NCBI GenBank assembly: GCA_015501595.1
Contig: JADNRX010000265.1
Location: 1-64,000, forward strand
DNA length: 64,000 nt
Source of the DNA: Hymenopellis radicata
Taxonomy: Eukaryota > Basidiomycota > Agaricomycetes > Agaricales > Physalacriaceae
Direction: 5' to 3'
Shown here: positions 1 through 10,498 of the stretch, piece after piece
Numbering within the stretch: the first letter of the stretch is position 1
Layout: each line of letters begins with the position of its first letter
Notes under the pieces: model-generated
Databases searched by the model: none
The model's input: only the letters and a program-made list of their open reading frames with translations
Told to the model about the DNA's origin: nothing
Made by a program: the position numbers and the translations under genes

Positions 1-83
1 ACGGTGCACACGGAGTAACCGGGCGCCAAAATACATAATGCAGGACGCTAGGCGCTCGTCGTTCGCCTTCCTACCACCACCAT

Positions 84-640
84 CATGAAGCGGTTTCAGT
101 CGACGGCGACGCAGACTGAGTCCTCAGGCATATTCAACTCTCGCACAGAGGTTGTATCGACAATGTAACGGCAGTGCCTACAATCGACTATTGGATGATA
201 TTCAAGACCCATTCTGAGGAGCTGAGCAAGTATCTAGCCGCATATTTAGCGCAAGGTGCGAGCTTGGTTTACTTAAAACTGCGCGCTGACGAGTGCTAAT
301 CAGCGCCGTCCAACTCCCGGCCCCCGCCAGGCAGAGCTGACCCGCATCACGATTCAGCAATTCCATGAACTGTCCACCGATGTCTACGACGAGCTACTAC
401 GGCGACAAGATGAAAACGAAGGCAGGTTTAGTTTATCTCCTGTGCCTTGGTCACTTTTGGCTGACTTTACGTCCTCAGTGCCCTTTCTACCCCGCGAAGA
501 ACTCCACCCGCTGCGCAATCAGGCTAGGCAAAATCTTGCGACGCTACCAACATCTCGCTTCGAGGATCTCTCCAGCGACGTGTATTATGAACTTCTCAGG
601 CGATACCCAGAGTTTAAAGAGGACGTAAGTAAGCCATTGA
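84..640 (+). pseudogene. Broken duplicate of the 5' end of the Spa2 gene
   Basis: This stretch copies the first exons and introns of the intact Spa2 gene at 36371-39666. It starts with the same ATGAAGCGG and keeps stretches for the EELSKYLAAYLA, TIQQFHELSTDVYDELLRRQDENE and RFEDLSSDVYYELLRRYPEFKED segments, including the intron between them, so it is a DNA-level copy and not a retrocopy. It is not translatable: the first exon carries stops and indels (for example TAA near 168), and similarity ends soon after the splice donor near 627. Just upstream (about 26-46) lies GCGCCAAAATACATAATGCA, the same sequence found at the outer end of the duplicated RRM 3' flank near 39880. Basis: direct comparison within the window. 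Confidence 0.85.
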
Positions 641-734
641 TGCTTCTCTCCCTCCTCTGTAAGCACTCGCCCTCAACGCACCCCAGCCCTACGCGAATTT
701 TAGCTTCACCCAGGACCAACCAGCCTTTGGGTAC

Positions 735-1448
735 GTCCTCTAGTACTGGATTCTACAAGTATAGCAGCTTTTGTCAACTTTGCCTTGCTTGCTCAACATA
801 CACTCCTCTTCTCCTCACTTTGGAATGATTTGAAAATGGCCAACACAGGGAAAACTTTGACATCCTTATAGCCAGTACCAGTCTTAGACCTCAGCTACTA
901 TCAATACTACGTGCGTTCCGACGCGCCCGTCGCCGCCACGAAGCTACCCTACCAGCGGCTTCCAAAGTCCTTTGGTATAACCGCCGGATATCAATGCCGG
1001 AGCTTAAAGACCAGTCTCAAAAAGCCGTTGAGTCTTGAGTCTCTATGACGCGTCCTCTTCTTCTTTTCCTCGGACTGGGAAAGGAACCTATTTTTTCCTG
1101 GACGCGGTCTCTTCTCAGGTGTTCGCTATCGTGGTAAGGGAACTGCTACTATAAGCTTCGAACAGATCCTCTGCAGCGCGTGCTTGAGCTTAGTCAAGAA
1201 AAACTGGCGGGCCGATCGCTGCTTTCGCTACTTGCAAACAGTGACAAAGGAGGTATCTTCCTCGTAGAGTATAAATACGGACTTCTCTTCGTCTTCGTAC
1301 TCGATCTCTTCTCGTCGTGTTATCGCATCCTGCAAAAGCAAACACCACTGCCATCGCAATTTGTACGTTCGGTTTCTCCGCTTCATCTGTGCTCATCTCA
1401 CGCATTCATGTACAGGACGGTGGGCCAGGCTCGTTATCTCCTCGTCCG
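735..1448 (+). repeat. Duplicated 5' flank of the chitin deacetylase copies
   Basis: No gene is supported here. The stretch is a diverged copy of 24170-24750, and of the flank upstream of the intact chitin deacetylase (about 43940-44400, opposite strand). Shared landmarks are ACTGGATTCTACAAGTA at the left edge, the CTCGGACTGGGAAAGGA box, and a run ending in GAGTATAAATACGGACTTCTC that resembles a TATA region. It probably represents the old promoter of the chitin deacetylase gene, now in front of a dead copy. Confidence 0.7.
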
Positions 1449-1450
1449 GC

Positions 1451-2349
1451 ATGTTTATCCCTATCGAACTTTTTCTGTTGCATTCTTCATAATTCAGGCG
1501 AAGGGTGCTCCGTTCTCCCTCTTCCTTTAGAGGATAGAGCGACTGCCAGTGTTATCACATCCTGCAGAGCACCAAACACCGCTTCTATCTCTCTTTTCGC
1601 TCAACTCGTCTCAGTCGGTGCACAAGACGACGGGTCGTACATCTACATGAACGATATCATGAAGACACTCAGAGACGATGATGCGAAAGCGACGTCTTCT
1701 TCAACGGCAACAACTGTACGCTAAAGCAAGCCGATAATGGGCGCCCATACCTTAGTTGACTGCATATACAACTCAGCCGCCCCCACTCGCGTAAAGCTTG
1801 CCTTCGATAACAAGCACCAGGTCGCGTCTCATACCTGGAGACACGCCCATCTATCACAGTTGTCTGAATCTGACTTGCAGGCAGAGTCCACCAGGACCGA
1901 AGGTATGCGTTCATCCTTTAGACGGCTGTACCATCATTCACGAAAGCAACAGATGCTATAAAGAAGATCACCGGCGCCCAAGTGGCGATGACTAGACCTC
2001 GTACGTTGAAGCGTCCTCCCATGCTGCCTGTTAGCTTTATACGTTATTAGCCTTCGGCGAATACAACCCTCTCGTTCTAAAAGTCGCCGGAGATCGCGGA
2101 CAGACGCTCGTCAACTGGGACTTCGATTGGTGATTCCGCCGGGGCATCGAAGACGAAGTCTATGCAGGAATACGAAGCGGTAGCTCGACGGAGGCCTAAT
2201 AATATTCTCGCTTTGAATCATGAGACGTACGAGGGTACTGCGTGAGTAGTTTACCGTTCAAGATTTTGCAACATTTCGTATCGAGGTGTCTTGGGCAGCC
2301 GGCGTATAATGGGACGCCTTCGCCGCGCGACTCTTCGCGGAGGTGTTGA
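1451..2349 (+). pseudogene. Chitin deacetylase (CE4) pseudogene, copy A
   Basis: A decayed copy of the intact chitin deacetylase at 42872-43881. Recognisable pieces in order are MFIPIEL at the start, DDGSYIYMND (first CE4 motif, with the usual Pro replaced by Ser), CIYNSAA, the metal-ligand motif SHTWRHAHL, and the 3' end encoding LGQPAY and SSRRC. Frame breaks are visible: a stop early in the signal peptide (near 1481), a lost base before the NGNN segment (near 1691), and no usable continuation through the fourth motif. The intact family removes acetyl groups from chitin in the cell wall; this copy cannot make an enzyme. It lies 180 bases upstream of RRM copy 1, in the same orientation. Confidence 0.8.
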
Positions 2350-2529
2350 AATGGCAGTGGCGCGTTAATTGAACGCGTGTAATTTGATGTTTCCTTCACT
2401 CTGTACTCTTGAAAATATTGAGAGAGTTTCAAGCTTCTTGTTCGTTGGTATATTTTATGGACTACATGTGAACTTTCACGGCGTTACCCGTTATGCTAAT
2501 CCGCCGGCCCGCCCTGCCTCTGCATCCCA
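2350..2529 (+). promoter_or_regulatory. Duplicated spacer and promoter between chitin deacetylase and RRM genes
   Basis: The segment contains CGCGTTAATTGAACGCGTG followed by a run ending GTTTCAAGCTTCTTG, a TATATTTTATGGAC box, and CACGGCGTTACCCG shortly before the RRM ATG. The same order recurs at 25580-25680 and 29193-29345, and in reverse at 42139-42347. It is the likely promoter of the RRM genes because it is the only non-coding sequence kept next to more than one open copy. Function is inferred from position and conservation only. Confidence 0.5.
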
Positions 2530-3305
2530 ATGTTCTCCCTCTTCGCCCGCGGTCTGCCCCGCACCACACTCTCCGCCATTCATCTATGCGCGCGCGGTGT
2601 AGCATCAGAGGTCGGCCCGACCAACGCTGTCTACGTTCACGTCGTTCAGAAGATTGACAACAAAATCTCGCACCAGGCCCTCAAAGAGGGCCTGGCTGCC
2701 AACTTTGGTCCCGTCGAGCACCTCTGGCTGCAGCTTCCCACTGGCAGCAATTGCATTGTCGCCTTCCAGGAGCAAGCCGACGCTCAGAAGCTCATGGACA
2801 AGGGGACACTAGAGATCCCTCCAGCAATGCTGACCGCCCAAAACTTCGCCGGGCCTCGCAAACCCGACATGAGGACCCAGTCCAAACTCCCGGTAGACGA
2901 CTCCCAGAAAGCCCCGAAACTTATCTTGCGTAACGTTCCTGCACGATTTGGTATTTCAGCACCCGAGATCGCCAAGGTGTTTGGCCAATTCGGCAAGGTC
3001 AGCGTTAGACATCGTACGTGGCTTCTCTCCCTACTTTCGTGTTTCCTTCCAGCTTACCAGACTCTTAGCCACTTTGCGCGGATACCCTCGCTCTCTTGCC
3101 TTCGTTTCCTTCGAAACTCAGGAAGCTGCCGACAAGGCTCTGGAGACAATTCGGTCAGAGGAGGGGATCATCATTGAGGGTACCAGACTCGATGCAACTT
3201 ACTACATCCGGGAGGAGCGCCCCACCCCAAAGTACCCTGGTATGTCTTCGATACTCCTTCCTTCGCGTCGCTAATCCTGCTACAGTGCTCACTGCCGAGT
3301 CTTAA
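2530..3305 (+). CDS. Two-RRM protein with mitochondrial-type presequence, copy 1
   Basis: Three exons (2530-3013, 3069-3239, 3286-3305) join in frame to give 224 residues. The N terminus (MFSLFARGLPRTTLSAIHLC, then ARGVAS) is Arg/Ser-rich, lacks acidic residues and resembles a mitochondrial targeting peptide. Two RRM-like units follow. The first is about residues 36-100 (NAVYVHVVQK ... CIVAFQEQADAQKLMDKG). The second is about 135-205, with LILRNVPARFG as RNP2 and RSLAFVSFETQEAADKAL as RNP1; the intron lies between the two strands of this domain. RRM proteins bind RNA, so a role in mitochondrial RNA metabolism is an inference. Three other intact copies are in the window (27607, 29701, 42138). 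A homologue outside the window could not be named. Confidence 0.75.
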
Positions 3306-3747
3306 ATTGGGGCCTGTTGATGTACGCGCCGTCTAGGCATGGTCTCCTAGCTCTTGACGTGACTTATTAGATGGCGCTCTACGTTGATGCGATATGTACC
3401 GCTTCGCGTTAGGGCGAGGGTGCGCGTGTTTTCTTATAAAGGGGCCAATGAATTAAGACTTTAAAGCTTACGAAGAACCCGTTCAGTAGTGCTCGTCGAC
3501 GCGCGCAGCTTCGGGATTTCGCCGAGGTAGTACTCGAGATGCTACGAGGGCTGTATACGTTCAACAATCCCGTCGTAGAACCTCCCAGGAGGGAATACAA
3601 CTTCTAAAATGTGTTAATAATGATACAAACAATGATATCCCAGATACAGCAAGAGGATAGCTAGCTATCAAGTCCATATACATTATGCTATGAGAAAAGA
3701 GATTCAAATTTGTTGACGCAAGAATCAGGATGCGTGTCTACACAAGA
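3306..3747 (+). repeat. Duplicated RRM 3' flank, then an unassigned spacer
   Basis: To about 3488 this is the RRM 3' flank shared with copies 2 and 4: a CTCCTAGCTCTTGACG region, then TTATAAAGGGGCC, ending at AACCCGTTCAG. From there to 3747 no gene or repeat can be supported; the stop of the neighbouring mannosyltransferase lies at its right edge. Confidence 0.6.
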
Positions 3748-5534
3748 TCAGTAAGTCACTGGCACGCAGCAGTTCATACAAAGGATTTGCGTACCGAAGG
3801 AATCGTTCGGATCACATGAGCATCGTCCAGCGACCCATTGATCCCCTTGTGGACAGTGTTGAAAGTGTTCATGTCGATATCCAATATCGCGAAAGAAATG
3901 AATCTGGTCGCGTCGGGCAAATAGCGCTGCAGCAATGGAATGTACGGGTGCGTCTCCCCATCGCTGTACATTCGTGTCTTAACACTCGAATATCCTTGAG
4001 CATCGATTAAGCGCACCTCGTAATAGAACCCTCCCTTGTTCTCGAGGTAGTCGAAGAACGCCTGATATGGTTCTGAACGCCAAAAGTCCAGATCGGCAAT
4101 CTCGAAGTTGCTCCAGACTATTCATAGTACGAGGTTAAAAGGATCCGCCTCAGAAGACCAGTGAGAACTTACAGTGACATCTATTGTAGGTCGCACCGCC
4201 ATCGTTAGACACGAAGTCCATCGCGTTTTGAGGATCTACATGTTGCGGGTACAGTGCAACAAACTCTGCCTCTGGTTGAGAAATAGTGGCGGGACGTTGA
4301 GGTGCATATAATCACCTTTAACAGCACTCCACAGAGATGGTATTGTCGCTTCCCATTCTAGTAACGATATAGTGAAACCTTCCAGAGGTCTAGTAAGTAG
4401 TAAGAATCGACAGTCAGGTCCAGGACGCACCGTAAATCTTGTCATTGTCTTGCATGAACCGGAAAGGATCGTATTGCAAGTCGCAGAAGAACTTGACATC
4501 AGGTCTATCTCCTCGTCAGCCTTCCACATAATTTTGCGACTCTCTCTGAGGACGTACTCCACTCTTTAAACCCAAAGACGTCAATGTTAATCAAAATCAC
4601 AGGAACTAGCACTCTTACCTCCAGTAATACCGATATGGTTGGAGCAGTTCGTGTTGAAAGAAAAACTGCACACCCACGAAGACAGTCAATGGATTGTAGC
4701 GCGTCCGTGATTAAAAAACGTACCCCAGAATTAAATCGACACATGTTGCGGTACCTAATCATTCACAAATGTCCCTCAGTTGCCACCAAGCTGCTCGCTA
4801 TGAATACCGCTTACGATACGCTGCCTATTGGCAATCGATCAACAATCAGAGAAAAGAGGAGTCGGTATCGAGGCGCACCTCCATAAATGATTCGCTGTGC
4901 AACCATCTTCGACCGACCAGATTTGGCTCTATCCTCGTCAATCCAGTCCGGCTGGAGCCAATGCTCAGACGGCACCAATCCGAACTCCAGCGGTGCACTC
5001 GTCAACACGCTCACACGTCTATAAATGGACATCAGAACTTTCTCATGACAGTGCGCACTAGACGGATAAAACGTACTGTTTGAACTCCTCTGTGAAGGGC
5101 TCGTCGTTAAGCAATACCCATGGGTAGTTGAACCGGTGATTGAAGCGATCCTCGACGGACTGCATACTGGCGACAACACCGTTGACGTCTTTATTTCTGC
5201 ACAACATCACGAACGTGGCATTTGCGCGCTCGGAGTCGTTCATCGGTGGTAACGCGGTGCTAGGAACAGATAGCGACTGCGGTGGAGCCATGAGAGCGCC
5301 TGATGTAGGTCTGTTCACTAAGTCTGCCAGTTTATCGTCTCCCAAAGTAGAATCGCCTTGGGATGAAAGAATACCGTAATCCTTCCAGGTGACTGATACG
5401 ATGTAGTGGATGCATATCTACGTCCGGCTGAGCGAGTAACAGAGACACTCCATAGAGGCACTCACTACGAGCACAAGCACAACAGCGATATAGCGTCGTG
5501 GATTACCACCGGGGATGGGGAGCGACGCGCCCAT
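3748..5534 (-). CDS. Alpha-1,2-mannosyltransferase, GT15 (KRE2/MNT1/KTR) family
   Basis: A type II Golgi membrane enzyme of the family that transfers mannose from GDP-mannose onto O- and N-linked glycans. The start is the ATG at 5534: the first exon encodes MGASLPIPGGNPRRYIAVV, and an intron ending at CGTAG joins it to ICIHYIVSV, completing one N-terminal membrane anchor after a short cytosolic tail. The lumenal domain shows family blocks in order: NATFVMLCRN, VASMQSVEDRFNHRFNYPWV, CRFNSG, SNFEIADLDFWRS, GGFYYE joined by splicing to RWGDAPVHSIAAALF, HFFRDIGYRHEHFQHCP, and a Cys-rich tail ending at TGA 3748-3750. About eight exons with introns of roughly 50 bases. No frame break was seen. The nucleotide-binding and metal regions are inferred from the family. 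Confidence 0.88.
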
Positions 5535-5694
5535 TGAAGAAAAGAACAAAAAACGAGAGGATGCGGAAGAGAACAGAGATGAAAAGCTCGGTCATCGCAT
5601 TGCAGCTAAGAATATGTAGGCCCAGCTGCGGACCGATTGCCAAAAATGCAACGGAGGCTTTTAGCACGTTTTTAGATCAGGATATGAATAGCCG

Positions 5695-7246
5695 TCACCG
5701 GTTTCGAGGTTTCGTCCGTGGGCCGTGCGAATGTAGCGCTCCAAGAGAATCCGTTACCATCTGGGCGGTCCGAGTGGTGGAGCGTGAGGCCTGTGCAGTA
5801 TCTTTTGAGAGCTCTTGGGTCTTTCCATCCACAATGGGGGAAAGCGAAGCGCAGCGTGAGATAAGTCGATCTATTGCAGGGGTTGATGCGAGGAGTCGGT
5901 ACTCGGCAGCGAGAGTCGAGAGACAGCATTGACACAATATACATTGTCTCTTAAACTTCGACGTTTGTATGGGGAGGTCTGGTTGAGTGCTAGCGATGGT
6001 TGGCTTTGGGATGTGCATGAAGCCCGTAATCAACTGACAGAATATTCAGACTTGATTACTGATTGATCAGTGGCGATAGTAACGACACCGCTTTCCAGGA
6101 GAGCGCAGCACTTTCATGCATCAGCAAGTCCAGGCGACGAGCCGCGGGTCTATGCGTCATTGGCACAAACGTCGATACAAGCTTATGTGCCCAAATGCAT
6201 TCTTTGGCTGCCCTGGCGTCTCCTATGAATGTAGTCGTGTCTCTAATTAGATGCGCCTATAACAGCATTCTGTAAGGTCAGCGAAAAAGTGATGTCTGCG
6301 GGCTCTGTACTCACGCTGAATTAAACCGAGGGATCACCTGAGGAGCGATTTGCGTTTCGAGCTCGCGAGAAATTAGCTCACGACCAATATTTCCAGGTAC
6401 TGGATGATAGAAAAAAACCTCAAGAATTGCTTCGTTCCACGCGTAAAGTGATTGCTTACCATGAATTTAGCCTGCCTCAGAAGAGGACATATGAGAATCC
6501 AATAATCATGGGATCTGGAAGATAGGGCGTTGCCGAACTTCTGCTCGACGTCGGTCGAATCCACGGTGTCGTCGAGGGCTCGAAGAAGCTAGAATGAGAG
6601 ATACCGAGTGCGTATGGGCGAGAAGAACTTCGAAGGGTGTAAGCGTAAAGACAGAAGCGATGACATTCTACTAATGCACAGACTCCTGAGTTGGTCGTAT
6701 CTTGAAGTGCGTCTCAACGAAGCGGGGAGAACGTTGCAGCGAACACCGCCAGTAAAATGATATTGGTTCCAAGAAGATATGTCGTCCCAAGAACATACGG
6801 CGTCGACTCACCATGCGTCGCGGATGGCAATAGCCGGATTTGCCATGGATGGCTGAGTCGCATGATTGTAAGTGAGTAGAGAGTGGAGTTAGTTCACACT
6901 GGTCCCCAGTGCATTCACGCGTCCTCTTAGGCCTTGTATCTATGGAAACGGGCTCGAATTTGCCTGCCACAGCGTTTAACGGAATTGTCGTATCCGCCCA
7001 TCCAGTGTCTGCTGATTCTGTGACCATTTGTGACTGAAGCGACTGGTCAGGGAAGAACGGCGCCACAGTTGACCTGACTATTTGCGTACCAGGACCAGAA
7101 TTAACGGCGGCGTGTCTCCGTCTGTGTAAATTAAACACGGAAAAGAATGATAGCGCCGAACAGAAAACCTGGTCTCCCACCAAGGTGAAATTCTCCGACA
7201 AAACAGGACTCCGCGAAGAAATACCCCGATCAACATCACGTGCCAT
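5695..7246 (-). CDS. Uncharacterised protein, probable membrane segment
   Basis: Not recognised. From an ATG at 7246 (MARDVDRGISSRSPVLSENF) the reading is open for about 140 codons. Further open blocks then lie on the same strand, separated by plausible 50-60 base introns. One is strongly hydrophobic (YVLGTTYLLGTNIILLAVF, near 6740-6800) and looks like a membrane helix. Next come LLRALDDTVDSTDVEQKFG (acceptor CTCATTCTAG near 6592), RELISRELETQIAPQVIP, and TTFIGDARAAKECIWAHKL. A last block, TLAAEYRLLASTPAIDRLIS, ends at the stop near 5695. Exon joints are uncertain and part of the model could be wrong. It is transcribed toward the GT15 gene. Basis: codon openness and splice-like borders only. 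Confidence 0.4.
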
Positions 7247-7249
7247 TCG

Positions 7250-8630
7250 TTCTAGGCCTTAGGGTTAGGTCACGGTGTATAGAACTTGTCCAGTGTCCAC
7301 TACATACCTATCACACATGCACCTTTACGCTGGGTTTAACCGTCAGACGCCCTTGAGAATATCCTCTTGGAGATACGGCCATAATTTGTGAGCGGTAGTG
7401 TATCCCGCGGCGAACTCGCGCATTCAGTAGATTGCGTTTCTTCCGCAACTCCAGTCGCCCAACGCGGAGTCAGAGGATCCCGCCCCACATCTCTCAGCGC
7501 TCCATCGGGTACCGCTTTCCGCTTCACCTTGATAATCATATGATCTCTAACTGCTCCGAACAGTATTCATTAAAGTGCAGTTTGCATGATGCTTCCAAGT
7601 TCTCTCAACACCTGTTGACGAGTCTTCGCGCAGCCGCACCATGTCGTAAAATTTCCCATTTCAAGATATGACCGCCCTCCTTTCTCAAAATATCGTCAGA
7701 AACTCCCGACATCGAACATTCCGAGTTGGGACTCGGGATTACGAGAGAACATCGAAGGCTGTTCCCCGTATCATTGAATGTACTCTTACGCGTCAGAGTA
7801 ACCGATGGGGCTTTACTAGTCCATGTTGCAACTTTGGTCACGGTTTGAGCGTACATGGCGGCGCACGTCTCGACCGAACGAGCATGAGCACTCGGTTGAG
7901 CCTTGATTCAAGCTGTCGACTTTGGCAGCGTGATTGAGCTTGCATGTCAGCGACTGGGAATCAAGCAATCGACAATGTTGTTTTGTTGACTTGCTGACCA
8001 CTTCGTTTCTTGCAACGGAGTCACACAGTATGCACGCTGGAGATCAAAACGTTTAACCGTTTAACGGTTAAACCTGAAATCGCCAGGTCCGCCGAAAAAT
8101 CCGGCTATCGTCGCAGGTGGTGCTACTACTTGGTGCGTACCCTCTTTTTCTGTTCGTACCCTCGAGCCTCGGGTTCAGGGCGAGGTCTTGCTGTAATCGC
8201 CTTCGGTCGCCGTTGCACTTGAAATTTCTATGTTCAAATCGGATTCAAAGTACACGGTCGTAATCATCTATTTACCGCAGCACAGGATTTTCCAGGTCAT
8301 GTTAAGTGATTCACGGCGTTCCTGGACACATAAGCGCCTCCCGGTATAACCTCCATACTCATCACGTTTAGCTCAATCCCAAACTGCGGGAGAGGCGCAC
8401 GTCCTTCCCCATGCCATTATACAACGGACCGCCTCTTACACGGTCCCCAGGAGCAAGATGGAAACTCTGCCGCCCTGATCCGCACTGTGTTCGTCATCTC
8501 GCGCGTCCATTGCTATGCGTATTCGAATGCAGACGCCGCTTGGGCTATGTTTACGTGCCCACACCGGTTCATGCCGCTCATCTCGCCCGTGGCAAGTAGA
8601 CTCGGTACCGGAACTAAATCTGGGAGGCCC
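7250..8630. other. Intergenic region without a supported gene
   Basis: Only short, mutually overlapping open frames occur, and no domain or splice pattern could be made out. It holds the 23-base palindrome at 8051-8073 and, at its right edge, the promoter of the repeat-peptide gene. Confidence 0.6.
8051..8073. repeat. Perfect 23-base inverted repeat
   Basis: Two 11-base arms (GTTTAACCGTT and AACGGTTAAAC) are separated by a single T. It lies about 690 bases upstream of the repeat-peptide ATG. It could be a binding site for a dimeric regulator; CCGTT/AACGG half-sites resemble Myb-type or zinc-cluster elements. No partner is known. Confidence 0.7.
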
Positions 8631-8634
8631 AATG

Positions 8635-8642
8635 TATAAAAG
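8635..8642 (+). promoter_or_regulatory. TATA box of the repeat-peptide gene
   Basis: TATAAAAG lies 103 bases upstream of the ATG at 8738, with a pyrimidine-rich stretch (TTCCTCCATCC) in between. A clear TATA box at this distance suggests a regulated, possibly strongly expressed gene, as is common for secreted fungal proteins. Confidence 0.6.
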
Positions 8643-8737
8643 GTGTGAGTATCAGCAGTGTTCCTCCATCCAAGTTTTTTTCCGCCTATTCTCACACCTC
8701 GCATACTCAGCCTACAACCTAGTTCCTCATTCTCGAG

Positions 8738-10242
8738 ATGAAGTCTTCCGTCGTTGCTCTCTCCCTTGTTATCCTGTCGGCATCTACTACTTTCGCCGCT
8801 CCGTTGGGTGAATATCTTCTACTACTCTCTTATCGACTTGTTCGTCTGATGCGTACCTAGGCGCAACGAAAAGTCGATCAAACATGCTCACAACTTTCTT
8901 CGATGAGGAAATGTACACGAAGAAGGACAACGTCCCTGAAGGCTAGTCACTTCCTCTTCTGACCATTCTATTCAGAGGACTAAAATGAACGCACAGAACG
9001 TTCCAACATGCTGACAACTTTCTTTGACGAAGAGATGTACACCAAGAAAGACACAGGTTAGTTTGTGCTTTGCTTTGAGTTAACGCTCCGGTTCTGATTC
9101 TTGTCAGACTCTGCTCTCGGACGTCGCTCAAGTTCCAACGTGCTTACCACTTTCTTCGATGAGGAGATGTACACCAAGAAAGATTCCGAATCGGGTTGGT
9201 CTAAGCCATACCTCTTTCTGTGCACTTGATCTAAACACTCATTTACAGACGTTGCGCGCCGGGCAAATACGCGCACCGAGTTCTTCGATGAGGAGATGTA
9301 TGCCGATGAAGACTCAGCAGGTATGTGTGCTTGTCTACTATTCGCGAAAAACTCTCGCTGAACGCACTGACAGCTTCAGATGTTGAGCGCCGCACAAACA
9401 TGCTTACAACGTTCTTCGATGAGGAGATGTACACCAAGAAAGATTCCGAATCGGGTTGGTCTAAGCCATATCTCTTTCTGTGCACTTGATCTTAACGCCC
9501 ATTTACAGATGTTGCGCGCCGGGCAAATACGCGCACCGAGTTCTTCGATGAGGAGATGTATGCCGATGAAGACTCAGCAGGTATGTGTGCTTGTCTACTA
9601 TTCGTGAAAAACTCTCGCTGAACGCACTGACAGCTTCAGATGTTGAGCGCCGCTCAAACATGCTTACAACGTTCTTCGATGAGGAGATGTACACCAAGAA
9701 AGATTCCGAATCGGGTTGGTCTAAGCCATATCTCTTTCTGTGCACTTGATCTTAACGCCCATTTACAGATGTTGCGCGCCGGGCAAATACGCGCACCGAG
9801 TTCTTCGATGAGGAGATGTATGCCGATGAAGACTCAGCAGGTATGTGTGCTTGTCTACTATTCGTGAAAAACTCTCGCTGAACGCACTGACAGCTTCAGA
9901 TGTTGAGCGCCGCTCAAACATGCTTACAACGTTCTTCGATGAGGAGATGTACACCAAGAAAGATTCCGAATCGGGTTGGTCTAAGCCATACCTCTTTCTG
10001 TACACTTGATCTTAACGCTCATTGACAGATGTTGCGCGCCGGGCAAATGCCCTCACCACGTTCTTCGATGAGGAAATGTACACAAGGGAAGCCGACTCAG
10101 ACCTTCCAGGTTTGTGGCAAGCTTCATTGTTTGGGTCTTTGACTGACATTGAAACGCAGAGCGCCGCGAGACTCAGGAACGCTCGAACATGTTGACAACT
10201 TTCTTCGACGAGGAAATGTATGAGAAGAAAGACCTTGCATAG
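8738..10242 (+). CDS. Secreted repeat-peptide precursor: 11 FFDEEMY units, one per exon, with dibasic sites (Kep/RiPP-like)
   Basis: Twelve exons join to 300 residues. Exon 1 (8738-8807) encodes a signal peptide, MKSSVVALSLVILSAS then TTFA/APL. Exons 2-12 start at 8861, 8997, 9108, 9249, 9380, 9509, 9640, 9769, 9900, 10029 and 10160, and each carries one repeat with invariant FFDEEMY. Type A units read SNMLTTFFDEEMYTKKD; type B units read ANTRTEFFDEEMYADED. They are separated by GRR, ARR or ERR, typical Kex2 sites, so the product should be cut into 20-25-residue peptides in the late Golgi. All introns are phase 1 and every internal exon is a multiple of 3. Intron 2 needs a GC donor at 8942; without splicing there, translation stops after one repeat. 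The layout matches Kex2-processed repeat proteins and dikaritin-type RiPP precursors, but no UstYa-like enzyme is nearby. The mature product is unknown. Confidence 0.85.
9249..10028 (+). repeat. Three tandem 260-base units (type B exon, intron, type A exon, intron)
   Basis: The type B exons start at 9249, 9509 and 9769 and the next unit at 10029, an exact 260-base period. Exons and introns are nearly identical between units, differing only at scattered bases (for example CGCACAAAC versus CGCTCAAAC). This shows recent whole-unit duplication or gene conversion, not convergent exons. Confidence 0.95.
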
Positions 10243-10498
10243 GTCCACAGCATAATTTGCCGACTACATTATATCTATATATATTGGACCGGTCTTTATA
10301 ATCCCCCTCAAAGTGTATAATCGCTGTATGTCTCCATATTCTACATCAATCATAATACTACGTATCCTTCCGACATCAATTGGTGACTATTAGGTCACGG
10401 TAAAGCCATCGAATATGCATATCAAAATTCTACACAGGCTGATACTTGAAAGCTGCGTAATTGGATTCATGAAGGTCGTATTTATTACATCATAAACA
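10243..10498. other. Convergent 3' intergenic region
   Basis: AT-rich spacer between two convergent genes, with TATATCTATATATATTGG near 10268 and no open frame of note. It probably holds both polyadenylation regions. Confidence 0.5.

Noticed and set aside
9108..10030. CRISPR-like array of near-identical repeats
   Set aside because: The repeats are exon/intron pairs of one eukaryotic gene with conserved splice sites and a coding frame, and the spacers are themselves repeated.
8738..10242. Basidiomycete mating pheromone precursor
   Set aside because: No C-terminal CaaX box for farnesylation, a clear secretory signal peptide instead, and no receptor gene nearby.
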